DNA of 64,000 nucleotides from Hormiphora californensis (GCA_020137815.1 CM035352.1:6300025-6364024), one strand, 5' to 3'; shown: positions 13,301 through 26,259, counted from the first letter of the stretch. Notes: generated by a model not told the origin, from the sequence alone. Translations and numbers: made by a program.

Positions 13301-14618
13301 TCCCAATTATATACTTCAAATTTGGGATGCGGCCCCAATCAACTCTCTTGATCTCTATCCTCTTATCATTGATATTACTATAACACCCCTTCACCCCAGG
13401 AGCGGCAAGAACGGCAAGAACGACTAGAAAGACAGCAACGACTCCAGGCGGAGAGTTCAGCCAGGAAGCGACGGAAGACTCCTTCTTCTGAAGAAGAAAG
13501 TGAGGAGGAGGAGGTAGTTGAACAAAAATATAAAAACGGCTTTGCATCAGGCTCTTCAAGACGACCTGCAACCTCCCCTGCCGTTACCACCTTCCAGAGC
13601 AAGAAAGTGAAGCCAGAACACAAAGTCATCACTTCATCAAATCACATTGAAAAGGGTAAGTGGGGATGTTTTTATCAATGTCGATTGTTGGACTCACTAA
13701 TCGGGGAAGCTTTGATATTACTGAGTTTTTCTAGATTCAGCCCCCTCCCTCCTTGTTTACCATCCCCTCTGACATCTGTGTTAACCATCCCCCTCAATGA
13801 TTTCAGAGCCTTCAAAGGAGGTAGTGAACCTGAAAAAAATCCAAAACAAACTGGCAGAGAGTCTCAGATTATCCCTCCACTACTTCTCTCCCCCATCCTG
13901 GCCTACCAAAAAGGAGGATCTGATAAATCTTGATCTTGATAAACTACTCGAATTCCCCCTGGTATGTGTTTGTGTGTTTAACTAATAAAATTCTTAATAA
14001 GTACTAGGCTAGGTCAATACTTAGTTAGTTGCCATGACAACCAATATATATTTTGTCCATTCTCACTCTCATCTACCTGATTTGCAATGTCCTATATCAT
14101 GTCGAATGTGGATTGTCGATGTCTTACTAATCGGTGTTTATCTTCCCCAGAACAACTTCTTTGATACCTACGAAAAGAACCTGACAGAGTTGATTGGGCA
14201 ATACCAGGAACATGCCTCTACAGCTGAAAAGAGAGCTGAGGCATCAGATGAGAAGTTACATAATGTCAGAAAACTTGTAATGCAGCTCCTCAAACCATCT
14301 CTCAGCTTTGTAAGTCAAGAAGGAGCATCGTCGTCATCTTCATTTCATCTCACACATCACCACCGGTACAAGGTAATTTGATATGTGACGTCATCGAGGT
14401 GATGACGTCAACAAGGAATCAGTGTGGCTAACAAAGAACTAGTCTATTGATCTTTATCACTTGAAAATATTGTTTCCATTATCCTAGCGTCGTCTCACTA
14501 AAACTAACTCCCCCTCCTTCAGACACAAGACTCAGAAGAGAACGAGGAGATTGGAGAAAATGTGGACGAGATTCTGGCGGCGGTTGTCAAGGAAACGAAC
14601 AAACTCCCTGACACGTGA
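10326..14618 (+). CDS. MORC2: MORC-family CW-type zinc finger ATPase, MORC2-like
   Basis: MORC2 is a nuclear GHKL ATPase that dimerises as a DNA clamp for chromatin compaction and gene silencing. Eleven exons join in phase (10326-10829, 10986-11129, 11246-11451, 11622-12099, 12311-12518, 12634-12745, 12892-13216, 13400-13655, 13807-13961, 14151-14309, 14523-14618) to 880 residues; the human protein is about 1030. The start [20 protein letters not shown] is near-identical to vertebrate MORC2. The ATP site is visible: AELLDNSRD (Asn37), FLDNGEGM (about 65-72) and [10 protein letters not shown] (about 96-105). A charged coiled-coil insert follows (e4), then a CW zinc finger around 511-555 (CDRCLKW, EEWTC), a basic low-complexity region and a C-terminal coiled coil. 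I see no chromo-like segment between CW and the last coiled coil, which would account for the shorter length. EXOSC10 starts 365 bp downstream on the same strand. Confidence 0.95.
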
Positions 14619-14983
14619 CGTAATACGTGTGACGTCACATATAATTCAGAACATTAGCATCATTTGACGAACAAGATGTGAGGCAAGGAGAAACATTTAT
14701 TTATTGGTTGAACTGGCAGATTCACCGTTCCACAACTTAATTTAGATTATTATATCCATATATCTATAATCGAGTTCTATAATCGAGTTATGATATTTCG
14801 CTACTGTCTGATGACTGGCTAGATCGGCTATAATTGTAACCGATCTAGCTGGCCCAGTTTTTATTATAACAACTCAACACGAATATATGCCACATTCTAA
14901 ATTTTTTAAACCTCCGTGTTTTTCTCCTTTTTGTGAGCGTGTATGATTTGATAACAGTTTGAATTTCCTTAGCTTATTGTCAG

Positions 14984-17900
14984 ATGGAGGGAGGTAAAAA
15001 AAGAAAGAAGTCTGGTGGCCGAAAACCCCGGAAGTCGGCTGAAAACAGTGCACCAACAGAAGAACAACCAGAAGCACCAGCACCAGTGGATCTACCAATT
15101 GGGCGGGGCAAGAAGAAACGGGGCAAGAAACAGCCACCAACTCCAGATGATGTAGTTCCAGAAGTTATTGTTGACAGTGATTCACCTCCAGAACCCCAGA
15201 CACGAGGTCGAAAGAAGCGGAAATCAGCTGGCTCTGCAGTGAAGAATCAGGATGAGTTTATTGGGGTTACCCGGGATGTGTCACCTAAGAAGGGTGTTCA
15301 CAACAAGAGATACACAGTGTCCCCTCCTAAGAAGAGGGACATGTTTGCTGCGTTATTGAAACAGGGTGGTAATGTGTCGGAGAGTGGTAAATCATCAGAT
15401 CAAGCGGAGGAGGAGGAGGAGGTGAGTGAGGTGGAGGTGGTGAAAAAGAAGAAAAAAGTGAAAAAGGAAGTGAAAGAAGAGATAAAAGAAGAGGTTGTGG
15501 ATGAACCGGAGGAGGAGGAGGAGGCTGGACAGGTAGCTGAGCTGGTAACACACGAGATGATGGAACAAGAGGGAGAGGAACAGAATGGGGAACAGGAACA
15601 AAATTGGGAACAGGAACAGAATGGAGAAGGGGAACAAGAGGAACAGAATGGAGACGGGGAGGAGCAGGAACAGCAGGAACAGCTGACACCACAACCATTC
15701 ATTGGATATGATAATTTCGATGCCTACTCCAACAGTCTCTTACCCCTAGGTTGGTAACATACGCTTTCTAAACCTCAGTTTGTTTTGTAACCCCAGTTTG
15801 TTCTGTAACCTCAGTTTGTTTTGTAACCCCAGTTTGTTTTGTAACCTCAGTTTGTTTTGTAACCCCAGTTTGTTTTGTAACCTCAGTTTGTTTTGTAACC
15901 CCAGTTTGTTTTGTAACCCCAGTTTGTTTTGTAACCCCAGTTTGTTTTGTAACCTCAGTTTGTTTTGTAACCTCAGTTTGTTCTGTAGCCTCAGTTTGTT
16001 TTGTAACCCCAGTTTGTTCTGTAACCTCAGTTTGTTTTGTAACCCCAGTTTGTTTTGTAGCCTCAGTTTGTTTTGTAACCCCAGTTTGTTTTGTAACCTC
16101 AGTTTGTTTTGTAACCCCAGTTTGTTTTGTAACCTCAGTTTGTTTTGTAACCCCAGTTTGTTTTGTAACCTCAGTTTGTTTTGTAACCCCAGTTTGTTTT
16201 GTAACCTCAGTTTGTTTTGTAACCCCAGTTTGTTTTGTAACCTCAGTTTGTTTTGTAACCTCAGTTTGTTTTGTAACCTCAGTTTGTTTTGTAACCCCAG
16301 TTTGTTCTGTAACCTCAGTTTGTTTTGTAACCTCAGTTTGTTTTGTAACCTCAGTCTGTTTTGTAACCCCAGTTTGTTTTGTAACCCCCTCTTTTCTACA
16401 GTGGTTGGGTTTCTAAAGGTTACTAAACAGTTACCTGGGACTAAGGATGAGTTCGATTTCTTTCAGTCCTATCCCTCCTTCCTCGCATTTACAAAAAACC
16501 AAGGCCAAAGGGTTCTTCAACTTATTGGCAAGGTAAATGGTAGTTGCTACAATGCTGTACTTCGTCCCCCTCTTCGTACCCTCTCCTATTAGATATTATC
16601 CACCCCCGCTCTTCCTTCTTCCACTATTTTACATCCCCACACTTCTGCGATGTAGCCTGAGGGGTAATTTCGTTGCCAACACATCCCCCACTTCCCCAGA
16701 TGTTCAAGCACCACCACGTGTACCAGAAATGGAACACCACCCCAACGACCACAGTAACTGGTATAGAAGAACAGACGGAGGCAGTTGTGGAGGCTAATGA
16801 CACACTCCTAGAACGGGTTGATAAGATCCTTGATATGATGAAACAAAGCAAGAACGAAGATCGGTTGGATCTCAAACCGAGCAGCTCTAATTCAGTACTG
16901 GTAGCGGCCTGGAACACAAAGTCACCAGCCAATCAAACGAAACCAATTCGCCTACTACATACCCGTAATATACTGCGTCCTCAAATGAAATGGAAGGACA
17001 AACCTGATAACACGGATGCTCCATTTGTGCCGCATATCAGGGAGAAACCTAATGCAAAGGTGTGTTTTATGAAGGAGCAACATGTTATTTTATGAAGGAG
17101 CAACATGTTGTTTTATGAAGGAGCAGGAACTAACAATATATCATTCAGGTACCGTTATCGGAAGTGTTTGTGCAGATGATGAAGAATGAGAAGGAGGATG
17201 AGTTGGCAAGCTTTATCAAAATAGCTCGAGGCAGCACTGTTGAATACCCACACCCATATCAGGTAAGAAGTGAGAACTAATGATTGATGTTTGATATTGA
17301 AGCCGTCATGAGAGGTGTAGAGCTAGAGGTGTAGTGCTAGAGCTAGAGGTGTAGTGCTAGAGCTAGAGGTGTAGTGCTAGAGCTAGAGGTGTAGTGCTAG
17401 AGCTAGAGGTGTAGTGCTAGAGCTAGAGGTGTAGTGCTAGAGCTACTAGCTAGAGGTGTAGTGCTAGAGCTAGAGGTGTAGTGCTAGAGCTAGAGGTGTA
17501 GTGCTAGAGCTAGAGGTGTAGTGCTAGAGCTAGAGGTGTAGTGCTAGAGCTAGAGGTGTAGTGCTAGAGCTAGAGGTGTAGTGCTAGAGCTAGAGGTGTA
17601 GTGCTAGAGCTAGAGGTGTAGTGCTAGAGCTAGAGGTGTAGTGCTAGAGCTAGAGGTGTAGTGCTAGAGCTAGAGGTGTAGTGTAGAGCTAGAGGTGTAG
17701 TGCTAGAGCTAGAGGTGTAGTGCTAGAGCTAGAGGTGTAGTGCTAGAGCTAGAGGTGTAGTGCTAGAGCTAGAGGTGTAGTGCTAGAGCTAGAGGTGTAG
17801 TGCTAGAGCTAGAGGTGTAGTGCTAGAGCTAGAGGTGTAGTGCTAGAGCTAGAGGTGTAGTGCTAGAGCTAGAGGTGTAGTGCTAGAGCTAGAGGTGTAG

Positions 17901-20900
17901 TGCTAGAGCTAGAGGTGTAGTGCTAGAGCTAGAGGTGTAGTGCTAGAGCTAGAGGTGTAGTGCTAGAGCTAGAGGTGTAGTGCTAGAGCTAGAGGTGTAG
18001 TGCTAGAGCTAGAGGTGTAGTGCTAGAGCTAGAGGTGTAGTGCTAGAGCTAGAGGTGTAGTGCTAGAGCTAGAGGTGTAGTGCTAGAGCTAGAGGTGTAG
18101 TGCTAGAGCTAGAGGTGTAGTGCTAGAGCTAGAGGTGTAGTGCTAGAGCTAGAGGTGTAGTGCTAGAGCTAGAGGTGTAGTGCTAGAGCTAGAGGTGTAG
18201 TGCTAGAGCTAGAGGTGTAGTGCTAGAGCTAGAGGTGTAGTGCTAGAGCTAGAGGTGTAGTGCTAGAGCTAGAGGTGTAGTGCTAGAGCTAGAGGTGTAG
18301 TGCTAGAGCTAGAGGTGTAGTGCTAGAGCTAGAGGTGTAGTGCTAGAGCTAGAGGTGTAGTGCTAGAGCTAGAGGTGTAGTGCTAGAGCTAGAGGTGTAG
18401 TGCTAGAGCTAGAGGTGTAGTGCTAGAGCTAGAGGTGTAGTGCTAGAGCTAGAGGTGTAGTGCTAGAGCTAGAGGTGTAGTGCTAGAGCTAGAGGTGTAG
18501 TGCTAGAGCTAGAGGTGTAGTGCTAGAGCTAGAGGTGTAGTGCTAGAGCTAGAGGTGTAGTGCTAGAGCTAGAGGTGTAGTGCTAGAGCTAGAGGTGTAG
18601 TGCTAGAGCTAGAGGTGTAGTGCTAGAGCTAGAGGTGTAGTGCTAGAGCTAGAGGTGTAGTGCTAGAGCTAGAGGTGTAGTGCTAGAGCTAGAGGTGTAG
18701 TGCTAGAGCTAGAGGTGTAGTGCTAGAGCTAGAGGTGTAGTGCTAGAGCTAGAGGTGTAGTGCTAGAGCTAGAGGTGTAGTGCTAGAGCTAGAGGTGTAG
18801 TGCTAGAGCTAGAGGTGTAGTGCTAGAGCTAGAGGTGTAGTGTAGAGCTAGAGGTGTAGTGCTAGAGCTAGAGGTGTAGTGCTAGAGCTAGAGGTGTAGT
18901 GCTAGAGCTAGAGGTGTAGTGCTAGAGCTAGAGGTGTAGTGCTAGAGCTAGAGGTGTAGTGCTAGAGCTAGAGGTGTAGTGCTAGAGCTAGAGGTGTAGT
19001 GCTAGAGCTAGAGGTGTAGTGCTAGAGCTAGAGGTGTTATGCTAGAGCTAGAGCTAGAGGTGTAGTGTAGAGCTAGAGGTGTAGTGTAGAGCTAGAGGTG
19101 TAGTGCTAGAGCTAGAGGTGTAGTGCTAGAGCTAGAGGTGTAGTGCTAGAGCTAGAGGTGTAGTGCTAGAGCTAGAGGTGTAGTACTAGCTATATAAAAT
19201 TAGGTTTGTCTCCTTTCAAAACAAAAGGTTTAGATACATTTTATTGTATTATTATCAATTATGCCAACACTCCCTCCCACAACAGCACGAGTTAGAAGTG
19301 TTCGAACCTCATCCCTGGCAACTGGAACTAGGCCTGAAACACCAACCTGAACTGATGGATACAACCCCACTTGTTATTATTGATAAAGTTGAGCAACTGG
19401 ATGATCTCATTGCTGCTCTCTCTTTATCCCGAGAGATAGCAATTGATCTTGAGGCTCACAGTTACCGATCCTTCCTGGGATTTACCTGTCTCATGCAGCT
19501 GTCGACTAGAAAGGGAGATTATATAGTTGATACGCTGTCTCTGAGGGGACATCTAGCGGTTCTAAACAAGATATTTACAGATCCTAATATACTGAAGGTA
19601 AGTTGCTTGGGCCAGGGAATTAGGGTAAAATACGGTATGTAGTAGATTGTTGAGTAGATTTGCCTAGCTAGACTATGTTTCGTGGGCCCCGCTCGCGAAA
19701 CACAAATGTAAAGGAGGGTTAGAACATAACAAGAGTAGATATAATATAATATAGAGGCTCGGGGTATTGGAACTTGTATTGATGACCAGTAGAACTATAA
19801 CCTTTTCTTAATCTCCAACACTTCCCCAGGTTTTCCACGGATCCCATAATGATGTCCTCTGGCTGCAGAGAGATCTGGGTCTATACCTCGTCAACATGTT
19901 TGATTCTTACCACGCCTGTAAACAACTAACCCTGCCCCGTGCCAGTCTTTCCTTCCTACTCCACCGTTACTGTGGTGTTACCGCAGATAAACAGTATCAG
20001 TTAGCTGACTGGAGGATTAGGCCCCTACCAGAGTTGATGATAAAATATGCGAGGGAGGACACACATTATCTCTTGTTTATTTATGATTGTTTGAGATATG
20101 AACTGCTGGCGGAAGGGCCCCACGCTCTGGAGAGTGTTTACAGGAACAGTGCAAGGGAGTGCTTGCAGGTGTACCAGAAACCGACTTATTCAGATGACAG
20201 TTACCTTGATGTTTATCACAAGGTGGGTATGTGCGGTGCAGTGGGTATTTTAGTTGCCCTTTTTATCCTAGGCAGCAGTACCACCTTAGTCAGGTGGTGA
20301 TGACTAATGTATTTCTTGTTACCCTTCTACCCGTTATCCCTCTCTTCCTCCCTCTCACTCCTATCTTCCTCCCTCTCACTTCTATCTCCCCTAGATTCGG
20401 ATCACGTTGAAGCCCCAGCAGAAGGAGTGTCTCAAACAACTTCACTCCTGGAGAGACCAGACAGCCCGAACAGAGGACGAGAGTACTGCGTTCGTGCTGC
20501 CAAACCACATGATGCTCAAAATATCAGAGCTTTTACCACCCGATCAAGAGGGTATGTTACCATTCTAGGTAACCATGGTTACCATGATGCTGGTTACCAA
20601 GGTTACCGGGAGTTATGTAACATGAGAGTTAAGGCCAGAGGGGGGGGTCGACCGATTTTTGACCCCTATTTTGGGCCATTTTTGGGGTTACCATCATGTC
20701 ATAGCGCTTGGCACACCAGACCAGATGGATATGACAGAATCGATTTTGCGCGAACGGTCTGGGAGAAAAGTGGGGTTAACTTTTGGCCTGAAATCAATGT
20801 AAACCCCATTATTTTAGGACTGGTAGGGTTTGGGACATCCAATCAAGTGTCAAACGCTTCGTCTTATCAAGAGGGATCACTCTGCTAAGTTTTACACCAT

Positions 20901-22864
20901 TAGTCCAACTGGTCTTTGAATTATTTGGGGTTTACAAAATCTGGAAAAATCGACATTATGGCTCCCATATACACCCCATTTTTTTCACATGGTTAACCAC
21001 TTTCTGAGAAAACGGCTAGGATCTAGACCTTGTCGTTTGGCACACTTGTTCTACAGACCAAGGAGCATGAAACATATGTAGCGATTTTTGATTAAGGCCC
21101 TCGTTCAAAAATTATGGGGGTTTACATAATATTTTCCCTGACCAAACATTTGTAAACCCCCATAATTTTTGAACGAGGGCCTTAATCAAAAATCGCTACA
21201 TATGTTTCATGCTCCTTGGTCTGCAGAACAAGTGTGCCAAACGACAAGGTCTAGATCCTAGCCGTTTTCTCAGAAAGTGGTTAACCATGTGAAAAAATGG
21301 GGTGTATATGGGAGCCATAATGTCGATTTTTCCAGATTTTGTAAACCCCAAATAATTCAAAGACCAGTTGGACTAATGGTGTAAAACTTAGCAGAGTGAT
21401 CCCTCTTGATAAGACGAAGCGTTTGACACTTGATTGGATGTCCTAAACTCTACCAGTCCTAAAATAATGGGGTTTACATTGATTTCAGCCCAAAAGTTAA
21501 CCCCACTTTTCTCCCAGACCGTTCGCGCAAAATCGATTCTGTCATATCCATCTCGTCCGGTGTGCCAAGCGCTATGACATGATGGTAACCCCAAAAATGG
21601 CCCAAAATAGGGGTCAAAAATCGGTCGACCCCCCCCCTCTGGCCTTAACCCCAAGCCCCTAATCCAGGTATTCTGGCGTGTTGTAACCCCCCGCCCCCCA
21701 TTGTACGACTCCACATCCCTGAGCTCCATCTGATAGTTGAGAAGGCCCGGCACTATAATCCTCTACTGGATCCAAAGAGAGAGGAGGCTGTTGGGGAGGA
21801 AGGGGATGATGATGAATACACGCCAGGTATAAGGAGGGAGGTATATGGGGTAGGAGGGGGACATAATGAGGCAGGACTCAGGGAGAGTGGTAGTGTGGGG
21901 AAAAGAGAGCTCTAACACCACAATGTTTCATCGATTATATCTCTCCTCTTCTTACCATTCGTCTATTCACAACAATTAGCGATAGCCTTGGGAGTTGGGA
22001 TGTATCTTTTCCTATCTCTTGCCTCTCTTTCTTCAGGCAAGAACACAAAAATCAATAGTTATATGGTCATATTATGATATACTCTCAGTTATCTTTCGTC
22101 ACCTATATTCCTCTTCCCCAGGTTTCCTTGACATGACCCACCAATCTGTGGTCGAGAGTTTACTAAACGTATCCAAGAGATCCCGCCGCACCTCAGAGAT
22201 ATTCTATGTCCCCAAAACGGGTCCCGATCTAGAGATCCTGAGACAACCCAAGGATGCCTCGGACACCTTTTCCATAACCTCCGAGACAGGCACCATCAGG
22301 CATGCGGACACAACAGTCACCTTCTTCGAGACAGCCCGGGCAGAGTTAAGTGATGCTGTTAAAACAGTTACTGAGGGGATGGCAGCACCCTTCAGGTTGT
22401 TCATGAACAAGATCGCAGAGTTGAGAGAGGAGGAGAAGAAAAAAGAGGAGGAGGAGGAGGGTGAGAGAGGGAATCTGTATCCCCTTCCTTCAGCAGTTCC
22501 ACCTCCTGTCCAGTTCTCCAATGAAGGGGAGGATGTCGATGAGGGCGGGAATCTGATAGTTTTCAAGGCCCCTGCTAAACGACCACCCCCACCAGAGGGA
22601 GAGGAGCCAGAAGAGAGGGGACTTCGTGCTAAAAGTGGGAAAAAGAGAAGGAAGAAGGAGGTCGGAGAGTTTAGTCCGTTTAATTTTGAGGAGGTTTCAA
22701 TGAAGCAAATGGCAGCACAGGAGGAAGTAAGGCCGAGGGAGAGGGGTGATATGTTGAATGCTGGGGAGGATAGTAGGGCCGGTTCGATCAAGCAAAGGAC
22801 TAACATGAAAACCGGTAATCGATCGAGCTTCCAGAACTTTTTAAAGAAGAAATTCAGGCGATGA
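14984..22864 (+). CDS. EXOSC10: exosome component 10 (Rrp6-type 3'-5' exoribonuclease)
   Basis: This is the nuclear exosome catalytic subunit that trims rRNA, snoRNA and aberrant RNAs. Nine exons join in phase (14984-15749, 16402-16532, 16700-17059, 17149-17262, 19286-19597, 19830-20222, 20395-20551, 21668-21826, 22122-22864) to 1044 residues; human is 885. The extra length is an N-terminal extension of about 240 residues, first Lys-rich then a Glu/Gln run. The PMC2NT domain starts with VVGFLKVTKQLPG. The DEDDy active site is complete: IDLEAHSYRS (Asp511, Glu513), SHNDVLW (Asp569) and YAREDTHYLL (Tyr634, Asp638). The HRDC domain holds FVLPNHMMLKISELLP. The C-terminus is basic, with SPFNFEEVSMKQM matching the conserved Rrp6 tail motif. 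The start ATG directly follows a TCAG acceptor-like site. Introns carry minisatellites and a TTAA-flanked fold-back. Confidence 0.95.
15770..16390. repeat. 18-bp minisatellite in EXOSC10 intron 1
   Basis: About 34 units of TTTGTTTTGTAACCYCAG, mainly differing at one C/T position. The unit is a multiple of three, so one frame stays open (SLFCNP/SLFCNL). Each unit resembles a 3' splice acceptor. It lies wholly inside intron 1, between the donor at 15750 and the acceptor at 16401. Confidence 0.95.
17314..19186. repeat. 20-bp minisatellite in EXOSC10 intron 4
   Basis: About 93 nearly identical units of GCTAGAGCTAGAGGTGTAGT, with a few 18-bp variants (near 17685, 18840, 19066 and 19084). The unit is itself built from CTAGAG repeats. 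It makes up most of the 2-kb intron. Confidence 0.95.
20633..21644. mobile_element. 1-kb TTAA-flanked fold-back element
   Basis: Two arms of roughly 500 bp, almost perfectly complementary, meet near 21140. The ends are GGCCAGAGGGGG and its complement, flanked by TTAA on both sides (20629-20632, 21645-21648), the piggyBac-type target. It lies in EXOSC10 intron 7. Open frames inside the arms are mirror copies of each other and are not genes. Confidence 0.9.
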
Positions 22865-23270
22865 AGTGCTTTTTAATTTTTTTTATTGACCACTGTCATG
22901 GGACGAAAGATTAATTTATTTTCAACTTTTATTTACTTGAATCTCTATATCATATTGCCAACTCCCCCTAAAACCCCTTGAAGACAGGTAACTTTTACTA
23001 TTTCTCCACACTTATTGACCAAGAAAGTGTCTGGTCCCTTGATTGAGGAATGACTCCATCGGCCCGCCGTCCCTCAACCTTTGCGGGTCATTCAGCACTG
23101 TCTCGAAACTCAAAAAACTCCGGCAGAGTGTGGGAGTGATACTGTAACACGCAACGCGCACCATTCCTCCTTGGCGTGTGTAAAGCACTTTCATCAGCAT
23201 TTGTTCCGCGCGCGTTGTGCAGAGACTCATCACTGATGCACTGGCAACAAGCAATTGCTGGATTCAATTT

Positions 23271-26170
23271 CACCCCCTGTCCGGAGTACTGCTTTTTTTT
23301 CTTCTGTGTGTGTGTCGCAACACTGGAATCGTGCGCGTTCAGGGCATGTTTCAAGTTCCACGTGTCATAGCGTAGCCCCTAATTAGATTAACAAATAATT
23401 ATTCACACTAGGTTCAAGCCCAGACAATTCCTAATACCGTAGATCAAACCCGGACTTGATTGGATAAACACAGGCTAGGCTATGGGCTCTTTTGTAAAAG
23501 TCGTCATGATTCTGTACACCACGAAATCTGTCAACCTAGGCAGCTTCTCCGGCTCACTGAAAGAGTAATATCGCGAAATTCAAAAAAAGGCGAGATATGC
23601 CCTCTAGACAATTGTCTGCTGAAGAAGCTGGTGTAATTTTTTTCAAGATCCGACGTAAGACGTAGCCAGTTAGCTGTAACATTTGAAATCATGCTCATAA
23701 TTCGTGTGGTGCGTCACAGTGCTGACACATTGATGTTTAGAGAGTACTGCTTTTTTCCGGAGTACTGCTTTTTCTCTCTCTGCCAAGAGGGCGCGTAGGG
23801 GGCTGTGTGTGGGGACTGTGAATGTGTTGGAGTGTGGTGTATCAAGGCAGTGTGTGTGTGGTGTTCTGATTTCTGTCACGACTTAGTGTACCAGATATTA
23901 TAAGAGTAGACTGTTATTATACATGACACATAATGCTTCATATTCCCCTCAGCTGTCCCTACCTGCGACCCCACCCCTCATCTACTCCATCTCTCAGCTA
24001 TCCTACCCCTCAGCTACCATATTCCTCAGGTACCCCAATACCCCATCCTGCTCGATCTCTCTGCTACCCTGCCTCTCATATAATACTCAATCTCTCAGCT
24101 ACCCTGCCCCTCATCTACTCTATCTCTCAGCTACCCTTCCCCCTCCCCATCTACTACATCTCTCAGCTACCCTACCCCTCATCTCAGCAGTCAGCTACCT
24201 TACCCCTCATCTACGTCAACTCTCAGCTACCCTACCCCTCATCTACTTCATCTCTTAGATACCCTACCCCTCATATAATACATCTCTCAGATATCCTACC
24301 CCTCATCTAGTCCATCTCTCAGCTATCCTACCCCTCAGCTACCATATCCCTCAGGTACCCCAATACCCCATCCTGCTAGATAACTGTAAGATCTTATTAG
24401 ACCTGCTTCTAAAACCCCCAGAATACCCACCAGACCTCATTAGATACTCCTTAGAACCTTTCAGGTACCCTTACAACCTGGTCTGGTGGGTATCCTGGGG
24501 GAAGCATCTAATAAGATCTTACAGTTATCTAGCAGGATGGAGTATTAGGGTACCTGAGGAAGATGGTAGCTGAGGGGTAGGATAGCCGATAGCTGAGAGA
24601 TGGAATAGATGAGGGGTAGGATAGCTGAGAGATGGAATAGATGAGGGGTAGGACATCTGAGAGATGTATTATATGAGGGGTAGGGTATCTAAGAGATGAA
24701 GTAGATGAGGGGTAGGGTAGCTGAGAGATGGAGTAGATGAGGGGCAGGGTAGCTTAGAGATTGCGTAGATGATGGCTAGGGTAGCTGAGAGATGGAGTAG
24801 ATGAGGGGCAGGGTAGCTGAGAGATGGAGTGTAGATGAGGGGTAGGTTAGCTGAGAGATGGAGTAGATGAGGGGTAGGGTCGGGTAGGGTAGCTGAGAGA
24901 TGGAGTAGATGAGGGGCAGGGTAGCTGAGAGATTTAATAAATGGGGAGGGGTAGCTGAGAGATAGAGTAGATAAGGGATAGGGTAGCTAAGAGATCGAGT
25001 AGATGAGGGGTAGGGTAGCTGAGAGATCGAGTAAATGAGGGGTAGGGTAGCTGAGAGATGGCGTAGATGAGGGGTAGGGCCAAGGGTATCTGAGAGATGG
25101 AGTAGATATTAAGGGGTAGGATATCTGAGAGATGCAGTAGATGAGGGGTAGGATAGCTGAACGATGGATTAGATGAGGGAGATGAGGGGTAGGATAGCTG
25201 GTGCCTGGTAGTTGGAGTAGATGAGGGGTAGGTTAGCTGAGAAATGGAGCAGATGAGGGGTAGGGTAGCTGAGAGATGTAGTAGATGGGGAGGGGGAAGG
25301 GTAGCTGACAGATAGAGTAGATGAGGGGCAGGGTAGCTGAGAGATTGAGTATTATATGAGAGGCAGGGTAGCAGAGAGATCGAGCAGGATGGGGTATTGG
25401 GGTACCTGAGGAATATGGTAGCTGAGGGGTAGGATAGCTGAGAGATGGAGTAGATGAGGGGTGGGGTCGCAGGTAGGGACAGCTGAGGGGAATATGAAGC
25501 ATTATGTGTCATGTATAATAACAGTCTACTCTTATAATATCCGGTACACTAAGTCGTGTAAGCGACAGAAATCAGAATACCACACACACACTGCCTTGAT
25601 ACACCACACTCCAACACATTCACAGTCCCCACACACAGCCCCCTACGCGCCCTCTTGGCAGAGAGAGAAAAAGCAGTACTCCGGAAAAAAGCAATACTCT
25701 CTAAACATCAATGTGTCAGCACTGTGACGCACCACACGAATTATGAGCATGATTTCAAATGTTACAGCTAACTGGCTACGTCTTACGTCGGATCTTGAAA
25801 AAAATTACACCAGCTTCTTCAGCAGACAATTGTCTAGAGGGCATATCTCGCCTTTTTTTGAATTTCGCGATATTACTCTTTCAGTGAGCCGGAGAAGCTG
25901 CCTAGGTTGACAGATTTCGTGGTGTACAGAATCATGACGACTTTTACAAAAGAGCCCATAGCCTAGCCTGTGTTTATCCAATCAAGTCCGGGTTTGATCT
26001 ACGGTATTAGGAATTGTCTGGGCTTGAACCTACTGTGAATAATTATTTGTTAATCTAATTAGGGGCTACGCTATGACACGTGGAACTTGAAACATGCCCT
26101 GAACGCGCACGATTCCAGTGTTGCGACACACACACAGAAGAAAAAAAAGCAGTACTCCGGACAGGGGGTG
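23271..26170. mobile_element. 2.9-kb fold-back element with minisatellite arms
   Basis: The outer arms (23271-23930 and 25495-26170) are nearly identical inverted copies, starting CACCCCCTGTCCGGAGTACT. Flanks share AATTT (23266-23270, 26171-26175), a probable 5-bp target duplication. The inner parts are inverted arrays of a roughly 27-bp TACCCCTCATCTACTCCATC-type unit, and the loop (about 24377-24535) is again an inverted repeat. It fills the spacer between EXOSC10 and MDH2. No protein is encoded. Confidence 0.85.
23935..25490. repeat. inverted minisatellite arrays inside the fold-back
   Basis: Units with CTCATCTACTCCATCTCTCAGCTACC run on the + strand up to about 24360 and as complements from about 24550. 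The right arm is longer (extra units), so the arrays have changed length independently since the inverted structure formed. Confidence 0.85.
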
Positions 26171-26259
26171 AATTTGGCGGTTTCAGTACCACCCCCTCAA
26201 TTCTCCTCCCCCCGCGTTTCCTAATAACACCCCACCATTCCTTATAGCACACTCACAGT

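Noticed and set aside
15780-16592. 270-residue open frame of SLFCNP repeats
   Set aside because: It is the 18-bp intronic minisatellite read in its open frame, running into EXOSC10 exon 2 in the wrong frame.
17314-19186. Regular short repeats as a possible CRISPR array
   Set aside because: Units are contiguous with no unique spacers, in an animal intron; it is a minisatellite.
20307-21753. Mirror open frames on both strands sharing one peptide
   Set aside because: The two frames are the arms of the fold-back at 20633-21644; EXOSC10 exons 7 and 8 at the edges use other frames.
23923-25512. Open frames rich in LSYPTPHL-type repeats
   Set aside because: Translation of the inverted minisatellite arrays, same peptide from both arms.
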